A stretch of 64,000 nucleotides of DNA, taken from positions 186,001 to 250,000 of the forward strand of contig NZ_ABLD01000005.1 in NCBI RefSeq assembly GCF_000172415.1. Direction: 5' to 3'. Below are positions 46,825 through 54,667 of the stretch, one piece after another; the first letter of the stretch is position 1; each line of letters starts with the position of its first letter. The position numbers were made by a program, and so were the translations under genes. Source of the stretch: Paraburkholderia graminis C4D1M. Its GTDB lineage: Bacteria; Pseudomonadota; Gammaproteobacteria; Burkholderiales; Burkholderiaceae. The notes under the pieces were generated by a model, which was not told where the DNA came from, did not search any database, and saw only the letters and a list, made by a program, of their open reading frames with translations.

Positions 46825-48009
46825 ATGCAACGGGACGTAGTGGTGGTGAGCGGTGTGCGTACGGCAATCGGCGGTTTCGGCGGCAGTCTGAAGGATATTG
46901 CGCCGACCGAACTCGGCGCGCGCGTCGTGCGCGAGGCGCTGCTGCGCGCCAACGTGTCCGGCGACGAAGTCGGGCACGTCGTGTTCGGCAATGTCGTGCA
47001 TACCGAACCGAAAGACATGTACCTTGCGCGGGTGGCCGCGATCAACGGCGGCGTCGCGCAGCACACGCCCGCGCTCACCGTCAACCGCCTGTGCGGCTCG
47101 GGCTTGCAGGCCATCGTCTCGGCCGCGCAGAGCGTGCTGCTCGGCGACGCCGACATCGCGATCGGCGGCGGCGCGGAGAACATGAGCCGCGCGCCTTACT
47201 CGATGCCCGCCGCGCGCTTCGGTCAGCGCATGGGCGACGCGCGTCTCGTCGACATGATGGTCGGCGCGCTGAACGATCCGTTCCAGTCGATCCATATGGG
47301 CGTGACCGCGGAAAACGTCGCGCGCAAATACGAAATTTCGCGCGAAGCGCAAGACGCGCTCGCACTAGAATCGCATCGCCGCGCGGCGCACGCGATCACG
47401 AACGGCTACTTCAAGGAACAGATCCTGCCGATCACGTTGGCGTCGAAGAAAGGCGATGTCGTGTTCGACACCGACGAACACGCGCGCATGAACGCATCGG
47501 CGGAAGACTTTTCGAAGCTCAAGCCCGTGTTCGCGAAGGAAAACGGCACGGTGACGGCGGGCAATGCGTCAGGCATCAACGACGCGGCCGCGGCCGTCGT
47601 GCTGATGGAGCGCGGCGTCGCCGAGCAGCGCGGCATCAAGCCGTTGGCGCGGCTCGTGTCGTACGCGCATGCGGGTGTCGATCCGGCGTATATGGGCATC
47701 GGTCCGGTGCCGGCGACGCGCAAGGCGCTCGAGCGCGCCGGCCTGACGGTCGCCGATCTCGACGTGATCGAGGCCAACGAGGCGTTCGCCGCGCAAGCCT
47801 GTGCGGTCAGCAAGGAACTGGGCTTCGATCCGGCCAAGGTCAACCCGAACGGCTCGGGCATTTCGCTCGGTCATCCGATCGGCGCGACCGGCGCGCTAAT
47901 CACCGTGAAGGCGCTGTACGAACTGCAGCGCATCGGCGGGCGCTACGCGCTCGTGACGATGTGCATCGGCGGCGGGCAGGGCATCGCGGCGGTCTTCGAG
48001 CGGATCTGA
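46825..48009 (+). CDS. bktB: Beta-ketothiolase, BktB-like
   Basis: The 394-residue thiolase (same length as Cupriavidus BktB) starts MQRDVVVVSGVRTAIGGFGGSLKD and has NRLCGSGLQAIVSAAQ with the acyl cysteine, GHPIGATG and TMCIGGGQG. It resembles BktB more than PhaA. BktB makes 3-ketovaleryl-CoA as well as acetoacetyl-CoA, so it could supply hydroxyvalerate units for copolymers. AGAGGAG lies 6 bases before the ATG. It is 2.7 kb from phaR, in the same direction. Confidence 0.9.
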   Translation: MQRDVVVVSGVRTAIGGFGGSLKDIAPTELGARVVREALLRANVSGDEVGHVVFGNVVHTEPKDMYLARVAAINGGVAQHTPALTVNRLCGSGLQAIVSAAQSVLLGDADIAIGGGAENMSRAPYSMPAARFGQRMGDARLVDMMVGALNDPFQSIHMGVTAENVARKYEISREAQDALALESHRRAAHAITNGYFKEQILPITLASKKGDVVFDTDEHARMNASAEDFSKLKPVFAKENGTVTAGNASGINDAAAAVVLMERGVAEQRGIKPLARLVSYAHAGVDPAYMGIGPVPATRKALERAGLTVADLDVIEANEAFAAQACAVSKELGFDPAKVNPNGSGISLGHPIGATGALITVKALYELQRIGGRYALVTMCIGGGQGIAAVFERI

Positions 48010-48068
48010 GTTTTACGAACGGTGTCGCGAAAGGCGCACGAACTGTATCAAGCAATGAGGATCGACGG

Positions 48069-48713
48069 ATGCGGGAAGTGAAATCGGTGGAAGGCGCGGT
48101 ACGCCGGCGCGGCTGGGCGGCGACGAGTGTTGCCGCATTGCTCTCGGTGAGCGCGGTGGCCTGGTTTCCGGGCGCGGCCTGCGCGCAGAGCGACGCAGTC
48201 AAGGAACTTGCCGCACCGCCGCCGATCCAGTTGCCGCTCAAGCCGAGCCCCGAATTCGCGAAATTGCCGCGCTACAGCGGCACGCTCGGCTCGCGGCCAA
48301 TCGTGCTGCGCCTCGGGCCGAAAGCCGACGATCCGGCAGGCGTCCACGGCGAATACCAGTTCGCGGATACCGGCGAAGTGATCCTGATCGCGGGGGACCG
48401 TGACGGCGACACGCTCGAAGTCGAGGAGTCGAACGACGGCACGCACATCACCGGGAACTGGGTCGGCAAGTTTGCCGCCGACGGTTCGCTGGCCGGCGAG
48501 CGGATGAACGTCGACGATTCCGACCCGCAGCCGTTCGATCTGAAGCCGCTGGCGGCGGGGCAGGCGGTGCCGGCCGCGGCGGGCAAAGCGGGCAAGCCGG
48601 GGAATGTGGCGGCTCCTGCTGCAACCGCACCTTCGTTGCCGGCTCAATCCGCACCCGCAACCGGCGCCGGTCATCCGGTGGGCGGCGTCAGCAATCTCCA
48701 AACCGGCGAGTAA
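48069..48713 (+). CDS. Exported hypothetical protein
   Basis: I do not recognise this family. The 214-residue product has an Arg-containing n-region (VEGAVRRRGWAATSVAALLSV) and a likely signal cleavage after ACAQ near residue 40. The mature part has a predicted beta-rich core (YSGTLGSRPIVLRLGPKADD, then EYQFADTGEVILIAGDRDGD) and ends in an Ala/Pro-rich, disordered tail. It starts 59 bp after bktB and precedes metC. The -DGTHITGNWVGKF- phrase recalls small secreted proteins of unknown function in Burkholderia. Confidence 0.75.
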   Translation: MREVKSVEGAVRRRGWAATSVAALLSVSAVAWFPGAACAQSDAVKELAAPPPIQLPLKPSPEFAKLPRYSGTLGSRPIVLRLGPKADDPAGVHGEYQFADTGEVILIAGDRDGDTLEVEESNDGTHITGNWVGKFAADGSLAGERMNVDDSDPQPFDLKPLAAGQAVPAAAGKAGKPGNVAAPAATAPSLPAQSAPATGAGHPVGGVSNLQTGE

Positions 48714-48839
48714 TCGCGCCACGGCGCGAGCCTCGCGGCGCTTGCGCCCGCCGCGGCGAAAATCCGCCGACTCGTCTACTCTTGCGTGAACGGCGCGGCA
48801 TTGTCCGCTCGTCGCATTGTCTTTTTCATCGAATTCGCC

Positions 48840-50024
48840 ATGACCCAATCAAAACTCAAGCGGGCTTTGCAAACCCGCATCGTGCAAGCCGAAGACCAGC
48901 TCACGCCGGGCTTCGAGTCTTTCTCCGTGCCGGTGACGCGCGCGTCGACGGTCGTATTTCCCGATCTCGCGACGATGCGCGCGCTCGACTGGAAAAACGA
49001 CGCGCAGTGGCGCTACGGCCTGCATGCGACGCCCACGTCGTTAGCGCTCGCGCAGCGCCTTGCCGCCATCGAGGGCGGCAATCACGCGCTGTTGCAGCCG
49101 TCGGGCTTGTCGTCGATTTCGAACGTGTACTTCGGGCTTGTGAAGTCGGGCGACGACGTGCTGATTCCCGACAACGTCTACTCGCCGAATCGCGATCACG
49201 CCGACTGGCTCGCGCGCGATTTCGGCGTGACGGCGCGCTACTACGATCCGATGATCGGCGCGGGAATCGCCGACCTGATCCAGCCGAACACGCGGCTCAT
49301 CTGGCTCGAGGCGCCCGGCTCGGTGACGATGGAAGTGTCCGACGTGCCCGCGATCACGGCCGCGGCCCGCGCGCGCAACGTCGTCACGGCGATCGACAAC
49401 ACGTGGTCCGCCGGCCTCGCTTTCCGGCCGTTCGATCACGGCGTGGATATTTCGGTGCAGGCGCTGACCAAGTACCAATCGGGCGGCGGCGACGTGCTGA
49501 TGGGCGCGACCATTACCGTCGATCGCGAGTTGCATCTGAAGCTGAAGTCGGCGCGCATGCGCATGGGGCTCGGCGTATCGTCGGACGACTGCTCGCTGAT
49601 TCTGCGCAGCCTGCCGACCATGCAGGTACGCTTTCAGCAGCACGACCGCTCGGCGCTCGCGCTCGCGCAGTGGCTGAAGACGCGGCCGGAGATTGCCGCG
49701 GTGCTGCATCCCGCCATGGCCGACTGTCCGGGCCATGAGTTTTACGAACGCGACTTCACGGGCGCGGGCGGACTGTTTTCCGTCGTGTTCGATGCTCGCT
49801 ATAGTGCGGCGCAAATCGACACGTTCTGCGAGTCGCTGGAGCTCTTTGCGATCGGCTGGAGTTGGGGCGGGGCGCATAGCCTCGTGATGCCGTACGACAT
49901 CGCATCGATGCGGACCGAGGCGCAGTGGCCGCATCGGGGCACGCTGGTCCGGTTCTATATCGGCCTTGAGGAAGAGGCGGATCTGCGTGCGGACATCGAG
50001 CAGTGTTTGGCGGCGCTCGCGTGA
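48840..50024 (+). CDS. metC: Cystathionine beta-lyase MetC
   Basis: A 394-residue PLP enzyme of the Cys/Met metabolism family. It splits cystathionine to homocysteine, pyruvate and ammonia. Visible: RYGLHATPTSLALAQRLAAIEGG, the LIWLEAPGSVTMEV phrase, and the PLP lysine K211 in QALTKYQSGGGDVLMG. The RYGLHATPT and SWGGAHSLV phrases favour cystathionine beta-lyase over gamma-synthase. A terminator follows at 50085-50120. Confidence 0.92.
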   Translation: MTQSKLKRALQTRIVQAEDQLTPGFESFSVPVTRASTVVFPDLATMRALDWKNDAQWRYGLHATPTSLALAQRLAAIEGGNHALLQPSGLSSISNVYFGLVKSGDDVLIPDNVYSPNRDHADWLARDFGVTARYYDPMIGAGIADLIQPNTRLIWLEAPGSVTMEVSDVPAITAAARARNVVTAIDNTWSAGLAFRPFDHGVDISVQALTKYQSGGGDVLMGATITVDRELHLKLKSARMRMGLGVSSDDCSLILRSLPTMQVRFQQHDRSALALAQWLKTRPEIAAVLHPAMADCPGHEFYERDFTGAGGLFSVVFDARYSAAQIDTFCESLELFAIGWSWGGAHSLVMPYDIASMRTEAQWPHRGTLVRFYIGLEEEADLRADIEQCLAALA

Positions 50025-50084
50025 AGTTTAGGCAAACCTGATGTGAATTTTCCGCGCCGCGACGACGCAATGTTGCAGCGACAC

Positions 50085-50120
50085 AAGCCCACTGGACTTC
50101 GGTTTTCAGTGGGCTTTTTT
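50085..50120 (+). terminator. Rho-independent terminator after metC
   Basis: A 10-bp stem, AAGCCCACTG (50085-50094) with CAGTGGGCTT (50107-50116), has a 12-base loop and ends in six T residues. It is 61 bp past the metC stop. Confidence 0.88.
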
Positions 50121-50229
50121 CTTATGCTTTGCCTCACGAACTAGCCGTTTGGCTGAATAGCTGCGGCAGTGCGCAAACGCTACGATCGTGCGTATCCGAT
50201 TTCACTGCCGAGCACGACCGCGAGCTTCG

Positions 50230-50691
50230 ATGAACCTATTCTTCTGGATGTTGCTGAACCTCGGCGTGCCGATCGTCGGCCCGGTCTTCACGCTGGCGCT
50301 CGTCGCGCCGGCACATGGCTGGACGGTGGCGAAAGAATTGATCGCCGACTCGATCAAGGACGGACAACTGTCCTGGTGTGCTATCGGTCTGTGCGCTGCC
50401 GGAGTGTATGAGCTGGTGACGGCGTTGGAGCAGGGCAGCGCTGCCGCGCCGATTCTGGAGTCGGGGATCGTGGCTTTTTGTCTGCTCGCGTTTGCGTGTT
50501 CTATTGTGGTGATGACGTGTCTTCTGAGTACACGGTACGCCCGGCCGGCTGCAGCCTCTAACTCAGATACTGCGCGTCCGGCGGCGCGGACGTTCTCCCG
50601 AACGGCAATCGGCTGCTCGATCGCATCCACGTGTGCGGCCGCCCTACTATTGGCAATCCTACATATCTGCATCATGTCATTTATGGGATAG
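50230..50691 (+). CDS. Hypothetical small membrane protein
   Basis: A 153-residue protein with about four hydrophobic segments (NLFFWMLLNLGVPIVGPVF at the start, SWCAIGLCAAGVYELV, GIVAFCLLAFACSIVVM, and ALLLAILHICIMSF at the end). No family is recognised. ATG 50230 was chosen because it begins the first membrane segment. The frame before it (RIRFHCRARPRAS) is unlikely. It is isolated between the metC terminator and a 43-residue membrane peptide gene. Confidence 0.6.
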   Translation: MNLFFWMLLNLGVPIVGPVFTLALVAPAHGWTVAKELIADSIKDGQLSWCAIGLCAAGVYELVTALEQGSAAAPILESGIVAFCLLAFACSIVVMTCLLSTRYARPAAASNSDTARPAARTFSRTAIGCSIASTCAAALLLAILHICIMSFMG

Positions 50692-50700
50692 TCGGGCCGT

Positions 50701-50706
50701 TATACT
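50701..50706 (+). promoter_or_regulatory. -10 box for the 43-residue gene
   Basis: TATACT, one mismatch from consensus, lies 20 bases before the small ORF's ATG. No -35 match was found at the usual distance, so it may be weak or regulated. Confidence 0.35.
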
Positions 50707-50725
50707 GACCGCTCAAGGAGGCACT

Positions 50726-50857
50726 ATGAATAAGGTCGTAAGTTTTCTGGCATCGGAACAAAATCGCACGCGTCTTGTGAAGTGGTCCACCATCTTCATC
50801 GTCGTCGACGGGATCAGCACGGCTTTATTATTTCTTCTCGGGCTTCCGAGAAAATAA
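50726..50857 (+). CDS. 43-residue single-span membrane peptide
   Basis: A tiny ORF with a near-ideal ribosome site (AAGGAGG at 50715-50721, 4 bases before the ATG) and a hydrophobic segment (STIFIVVDGISTALLFLLGL) after a charged start (SEQNRTRLVKW). No family is known to me. The strong ribosome site, own -10 box and clear membrane segment make it a better candidate than a chance ORF. It follows a 153-residue membrane protein by 34 bp and may share its role or transcript. Confidence 0.6.
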   Translation: MNKVVSFLASEQNRTRLVKWSTIFIVVDGISTALLFLLGLPRK

Positions 50858-50974
50858 CGTCGCCTGGTTGCGCCGTCAGGCGCAGCATTGGTTGACGATC
50901 ATGCAGCCGTTTCACCTGGCCATCACATCATCGCACCGTCGCGTCGAGCTATCGCGCCGGTCCATCAAACTGCA

Positions 50975-51820
50975 TCACGCTTCAAACAACCGCAACAACC
51001 CGTCGAGCCCCACGTAGTTAAACGCCACGCTGGCCGCTTCGCGTACTACCGGCTTCGCACGGAACGCGACTGAAAGTCCGGCTTCCGCCATCATCTTCAG
51101 GTCGTTGGAACCGTCGCCCATTGCAATCGCGCGGGACGGCTCGATGTTCAGTTGCCCACAGGTCTCGCGCAGCGTGCGCGCTTTGACATCGGCATTGACG
51201 ATTTCGCCGAGCACTTTGCCGGTCAGCTTGCCGTCGACGATCTCAAGCGTATTGGCGCGCGTGAAGTCGAGTCCAAGCCGCGCCTTCAGCTTCTCGGTGA
51301 AGAAGTTGAAACCGCCCGAGACCAGCAGCGTTTTCAGCCCGGCTTCTTTTGCGCCTGCCAGCATCCGCTCGGCGCCTGGCGAGAGTTGCTGGCGTTCTTC
51401 GTACACGCGTTCGAGCGCGCTCGCGTCGAGGCCCTTCAGAAGCGCCACGCGGCGCGTCAGGCTTTCGTTGAAGTCCTTGATTTCGCCGCGCATCGAGGCC
51501 TCGGTGATCGCCGCCACTTCCGCTTTCAGGCCGCAGAAATCGGCGATTTCATCGATACATTCGATCGTGATCAGCGTCGAATCCATGTCCATCGCCACGA
51601 GCCCGAAGTCGCGCAAACGGCGGCCGCTTTCGACAAACGCGTAGTCCAGCCGATGTGTGCCGCAATAGACGTCGAGGTCGGGGCGCTGCGCGACATCCGC
51701 GTCGGCAATGCGAATCGCGGTCGCATCGATGACGGTCGCGTGCGTGCCGCGTGCGAGCGCGACGAGCGTCTTGTGGTGATCGGCGGAAAGAGGCGTGGGG
51801 CTTTGGATGACGAGGTTCAT
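50975..51820 (-). CDS. serB: Phosphoserine phosphatase SerB
   Basis: SerB catalyses the last step of serine synthesis. The 281-residue HAD-family product has the nucleophile motif DMDSTLI (D78 and D80), the GGFNFFTEKLK motif II region, and GDGSNDLKMM motif IV. About 70 residues precede the HAD core and look like a small regulatory (ACT-like) domain. A TACAAT -10 on the minus strand at 51895-51890 fits a start about 63 bases before the gene. It is alone on the minus strand. Confidence 0.95.
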   Translation of the reverse strand: MNLVIQSPTPLSADHHKTLVALARGTHATVIDATAIRIADADVAQRPDLDVYCGTHRLDYAFVESGRRLRDFGLVAMDMDSTLITIECIDEIADFCGLKAEVAAITEASMRGEIKDFNESLTRRVALLKGLDASALERVYEERQQLSPGAERMLAGAKEAGLKTLLVSGGFNFFTEKLKARLGLDFTRANTLEIVDGKLTGKVLGEIVNADVKARTLRETCGQLNIEPSRAIAMGDGSNDLKMMAEAGLSVAFRAKPVVREAASVAFNYVGLDGLLRLFEA

Positions 51821-52259
51821 GAACGACGCATTGACGCGGGAAGTGATGCAGGAAAGGGCGAGCGCGAAGGGGGCGCGGAAAATGCCGCTATTGTAACGGC
51901 TCGGGGGCTAGGGGGCCGTCCTAGTGCTTTGCTGCCGCCGTCGAGCGCCTCTGCGCGCGTGAAACGCAAACAGGGCGTTGGCTCAAGTGCAATCCGCGTC
52001 CGCCCGGTTCATACTGACGCATCAAACCACGCTCACTGCTCACTGCCATTGCATGCAGAAGCCGCCGCGAGATTTTGGCGTGAAGTTCAAACGGACTTCA
52101 TTGCACTGAAGCGCCGCGAAGCAGTGGCAACGCACAGCCAACGTACAGGCAAAGCACACGCAAAACGCAAAACGCAGCGAGCGCCCGACCAAAACACGCC
52201 CCGCAACACACGAGCACAGAAACACACGAGCACAGAAACACACAACAAGGAGACAACGC
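51821..52259. other. Divergent gap between serB and the P450 gene
   Basis: No gene is seen in 439 bp. It holds the serB -10 (51890-51895, minus strand) and a 16-bp direct repeat CACACGAGCACAGAAA at 52207-52222 and 52223-52238, just before the P450 ribosome site. The stretch 52140-52250 is A/C-rich and unlike its surroundings. Confidence 0.45.
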
Positions 52260-53489
52260 ATGTCCACGGCGACCGCCGACGCAGCCACCCTCGCGCGCAA
52301 CTTCGATCTGCGCCACCTGAGCCCCGAGTTCTATGCGGACCCGTACCCGGTCTATCACGCGCTGCGCGCTCACGAACCCGTCAAGCGGATGCCGGACGGC
52401 TCGCTCTTTCTCACGCGCTTTCGCGACGTGCAGGCGGTATACCGCGACCCGAGAACCTTCAGTTCCGACAAGACCGTCGAATTCCGTCCGAAGTACGGCG
52501 ACTCGCCGCTCTACACGCATCACACCACGAGCCTCGTATTCAACGATCCGCCGCGCCATACGCGGGTGCGCAAGCTGATCGCCGGCGCGTTGACCGCGCG
52601 AGCGATTGCGGCAATGGAGCCGGGTCTGGTCCAACTCGTCGACGGTTTGCTGGACGCCGCTGCCGAGCGCGGACGCATCGACCTGATCGGCGACTTCGCG
52701 TCGGCGATTCCGGTGGAGATCATCGGCAATCTGCTCGACGTGCCGCATGCCGAACGCGCCCCGTTGCGCGACTGGTCGCTCGCGATTCTCGGCGCGCTCG
52801 AACCGTCGCTCACCGACGCGCAATTCGAGCGCGGCAACCGTGCCGTCAGCGAATTCGTCGATTATCTGCGCGGCCTGGTCGCGCGGCGCCGACGCGAGCC
52901 GGGCGATCCGCAGCACGATGTGCTGACGCGGCTGATTCAGGGCGAGGCCGGCGGCGAGCAATTGTCGGAAGAAGAACTGCTGCAAAACTGCATCTTCATC
53001 CTCAATGCAGGCCATGAAACCACCACCAATCTGATCGGCAACGGGCTCGTTACGCTGACCGAATGGCCGGACCAACGCGCGGCCTTGCTCGCCGAACCGT
53101 CGTTGATCGAATCGGCTATCGAGGAATGCCTGCGCTACGAGAGCTCGAACCAGCTCGGCAACCGCATGACGACTGTCGATACCGAAATCGGCGGCCAGCC
53201 GGTCGCGCGCGGCACGCCGGTCACGCTGTGCATCGGCGCGGCGAATCGCGATCCCGAGCAGTTCGCCGACCCCGACCGCTTCGATATCCGCCGCGAGCCG
53301 AACCGGCACCTTGCGTTTGGCTTCGGCATCCATCAATGCGCGGGGCTTTCGCTGGCGCGGCTCGAAGCGCGGATCGCCATCGGACGTTTCGTTCGACGTT
53401 TTCCGTCGTATCAGCTCGATGGCGAGCCGACGCGCGGCGGACGCGTGCGTTTTCGCGGCTTCGCGGAAGTACCGTTGTTGTGTCGATAG
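52260..53489 (+). CDS. Cytochrome P450
   Basis: The 409-residue soluble bacterial P450 has the I-helix oxygen motif AGHETT, the K-helix EECLRYESS (ExxR) and the heme-ligand loop FGFGIHQCAG with Cys360. Substrate is unknown. It resembles the macrolide-type CYP107 family in general layout. No ferredoxin or ferredoxin reductase gene is nearby, so electrons must come from elsewhere. AAGGAG lies 7 bases before the ATG. It begins a run that continues, after a 161-bp gap with a long hairpin, to ku and ligD. No functional connection to DNA repair is evident. Confidence 0.92.
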   Translation: MSTATADAATLARNFDLRHLSPEFYADPYPVYHALRAHEPVKRMPDGSLFLTRFRDVQAVYRDPRTFSSDKTVEFRPKYGDSPLYTHHTTSLVFNDPPRHTRVRKLIAGALTARAIAAMEPGLVQLVDGLLDAAAERGRIDLIGDFASAIPVEIIGNLLDVPHAERAPLRDWSLAILGALEPSLTDAQFERGNRAVSEFVDYLRGLVARRRREPGDPQHDVLTRLIQGEAGGEQLSEEELLQNCIFILNAGHETTTNLIGNGLVTLTEWPDQRAALLAEPSLIESAIEECLRYESSNQLGNRMTTVDTEIGGQPVARGTPVTLCIGAANRDPEQFADPDRFDIRREPNRHLAFGFGIHQCAGLSLARLEARIAIGRFVRRFPSYQLDGEPTRGGRVRFRGFAEVPLLCR

Positions 53490-53549
53490 AAGGCGAGGCA
53501 GCAATACGCGGGACTCCGTAGTTCTTGCCGCCATCATGCAAGAGTTACA

Positions 53550-53587
53550 GCACGGCGCGCGCCGATGACGGCGCGCCCGCGCCGTGC
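53550..53587. terminator. Long GC-rich hairpin between P450 and ku
   Basis: GCACGGC (53550-53556) pairs with GCCGTGC (53581-53587), and an inner 8-bp GCGCGCCG/CGGCGCGC stem closes on a 4-base loop. No T tract follows, so termination would be weak or dependent on Rho. It could also be a processing site. Confidence 0.4.
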
Positions 53588-53650
53588 GTCGGCAGAGTGC
53601 CGTGGCATGCTTGCTGCTTCTCCTAGATTCCAGGCCCAGGGGAGCGCACG

Positions 53651-54658
53651 ATGGCACACATGATCTGGAAAGGCGCGATCAGCTTCGGCCTTGTCCACGT
53701 ACCGGTGCAGTTATATCCGGCCACGAAATCGGAAAAGGTCGGCTTCAATCTGCTCGACAAACGCACGATCGATCCGGTCGGCTACAAGCAGATCAACAAG
53801 CGCACCGGAAAGGACGTGACGCGCGATAACATCGTGCGCGGCTTCGAGTACGAGAAGGACAAGTACGTCGTCCTGAGCGACGAGGAAATCCGCGCGGCCA
53901 ATCCCGAGTCGACCCAGACCGTGGATATTCTCGCGTTCGTCGACGCCCCGGACATCTCCTTTCTCTACCTCGACACGCCTTACTTCCTGACGCCCGATCG
54001 CAAAGGCGAAAAAGTCTATGCGCTGCTGCGTGAGGCGATGAAATCATCGGGCAAGGTCGGCGTCGCAAGCGTCGTGCTGCACAACAAGCAGCATCTCGCG
54101 GCGCTGATTCCAGTCGGCCCCGTGCTCGCTTTGAACACGCTGCGCTGGGCCGACGAGGTCCGCGATTTCGACGAATTCAAGTTGCCCGCCGAAGGCGCCA
54201 AGGCCGCCGGCGTGAGCGCGCGCGAGCTCGACATGGCGCAGAAACTGATCGACGACATGAGCGACACGTGGGACCCGTCGAAATATCACGACACGTTCCG
54301 CGACGACATCATGGCGCTCGTCGAGCGCAAGGTCCGCGAGGGCAAGACGGAGGAAATCACCGACATCGAAGCGCCGCGCGAATCGCGTCAATCGGCGGAT
54401 ATTCTCGATTTGTCCGACTTGCTGAAGCGCAGCCTGGGACGCGGTAAGAGCAAGCCCGCGTCGGGCTCGCGCAAGCGTGCCGCGGACGATGAAGCCGCCG
54501 ACGAAACTTCCGATGCGGACGAGGACAGCGGCTCGACGGCAGCGCCTAAAAAATCACGCTCGACGCGCACGTCTCGCGCCAGCACGAGCGGCGGCAAGAG
54601 CGGCCGCGCCGCGGCGAAATCGACGACGGCTTCGCGCAAACGCCGCGCGGCGGCATGA
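53651..54658 (+). CDS. ku: Non-homologous end-joining protein Ku
   Basis: Bacterial Ku is a homodimeric ring that loads on DNA ends and recruits LigD. The 335-residue product has the Ku core (HMIWKGAISFGLVHVPVQLYPATK through VERKVREGKTEEI) and a long Lys/Arg/Ser/Ala-rich C-terminal tail (about 265-335) that would bind DNA. This extended basic tail is common in proteobacterial Ku. The ligD start is 9 bp downstream, so it forms an operon with its partner. Confidence 0.95.
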   Translation: MAHMIWKGAISFGLVHVPVQLYPATKSEKVGFNLLDKRTIDPVGYKQINKRTGKDVTRDNIVRGFEYEKDKYVVLSDEEIRAANPESTQTVDILAFVDAPDISFLYLDTPYFLTPDRKGEKVYALLREAMKSSGKVGVASVVLHNKQHLAALIPVGPVLALNTLRWADEVRDFDEFKLPAEGAKAAGVSARELDMAQKLIDDMSDTWDPSKYHDTFRDDIMALVERKVREGKTEEITDIEAPRESRQSADILDLSDLLKRSLGRGKSKPASGSRKRAADDEAADETSDADEDSGSTAAPKKSRSTRTSRASTSGGKSGRAAAKSTTASRKRRAAA

Positions 54659-54667
54659 CGACACTCC

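Noticed and set aside
52207..52240. Possible CRISPR-like direct repeats before the P450 gene
   Set aside because: Only two adjacent 16-bp copies with no spacers and no cas genes. A simple tandem duplication.
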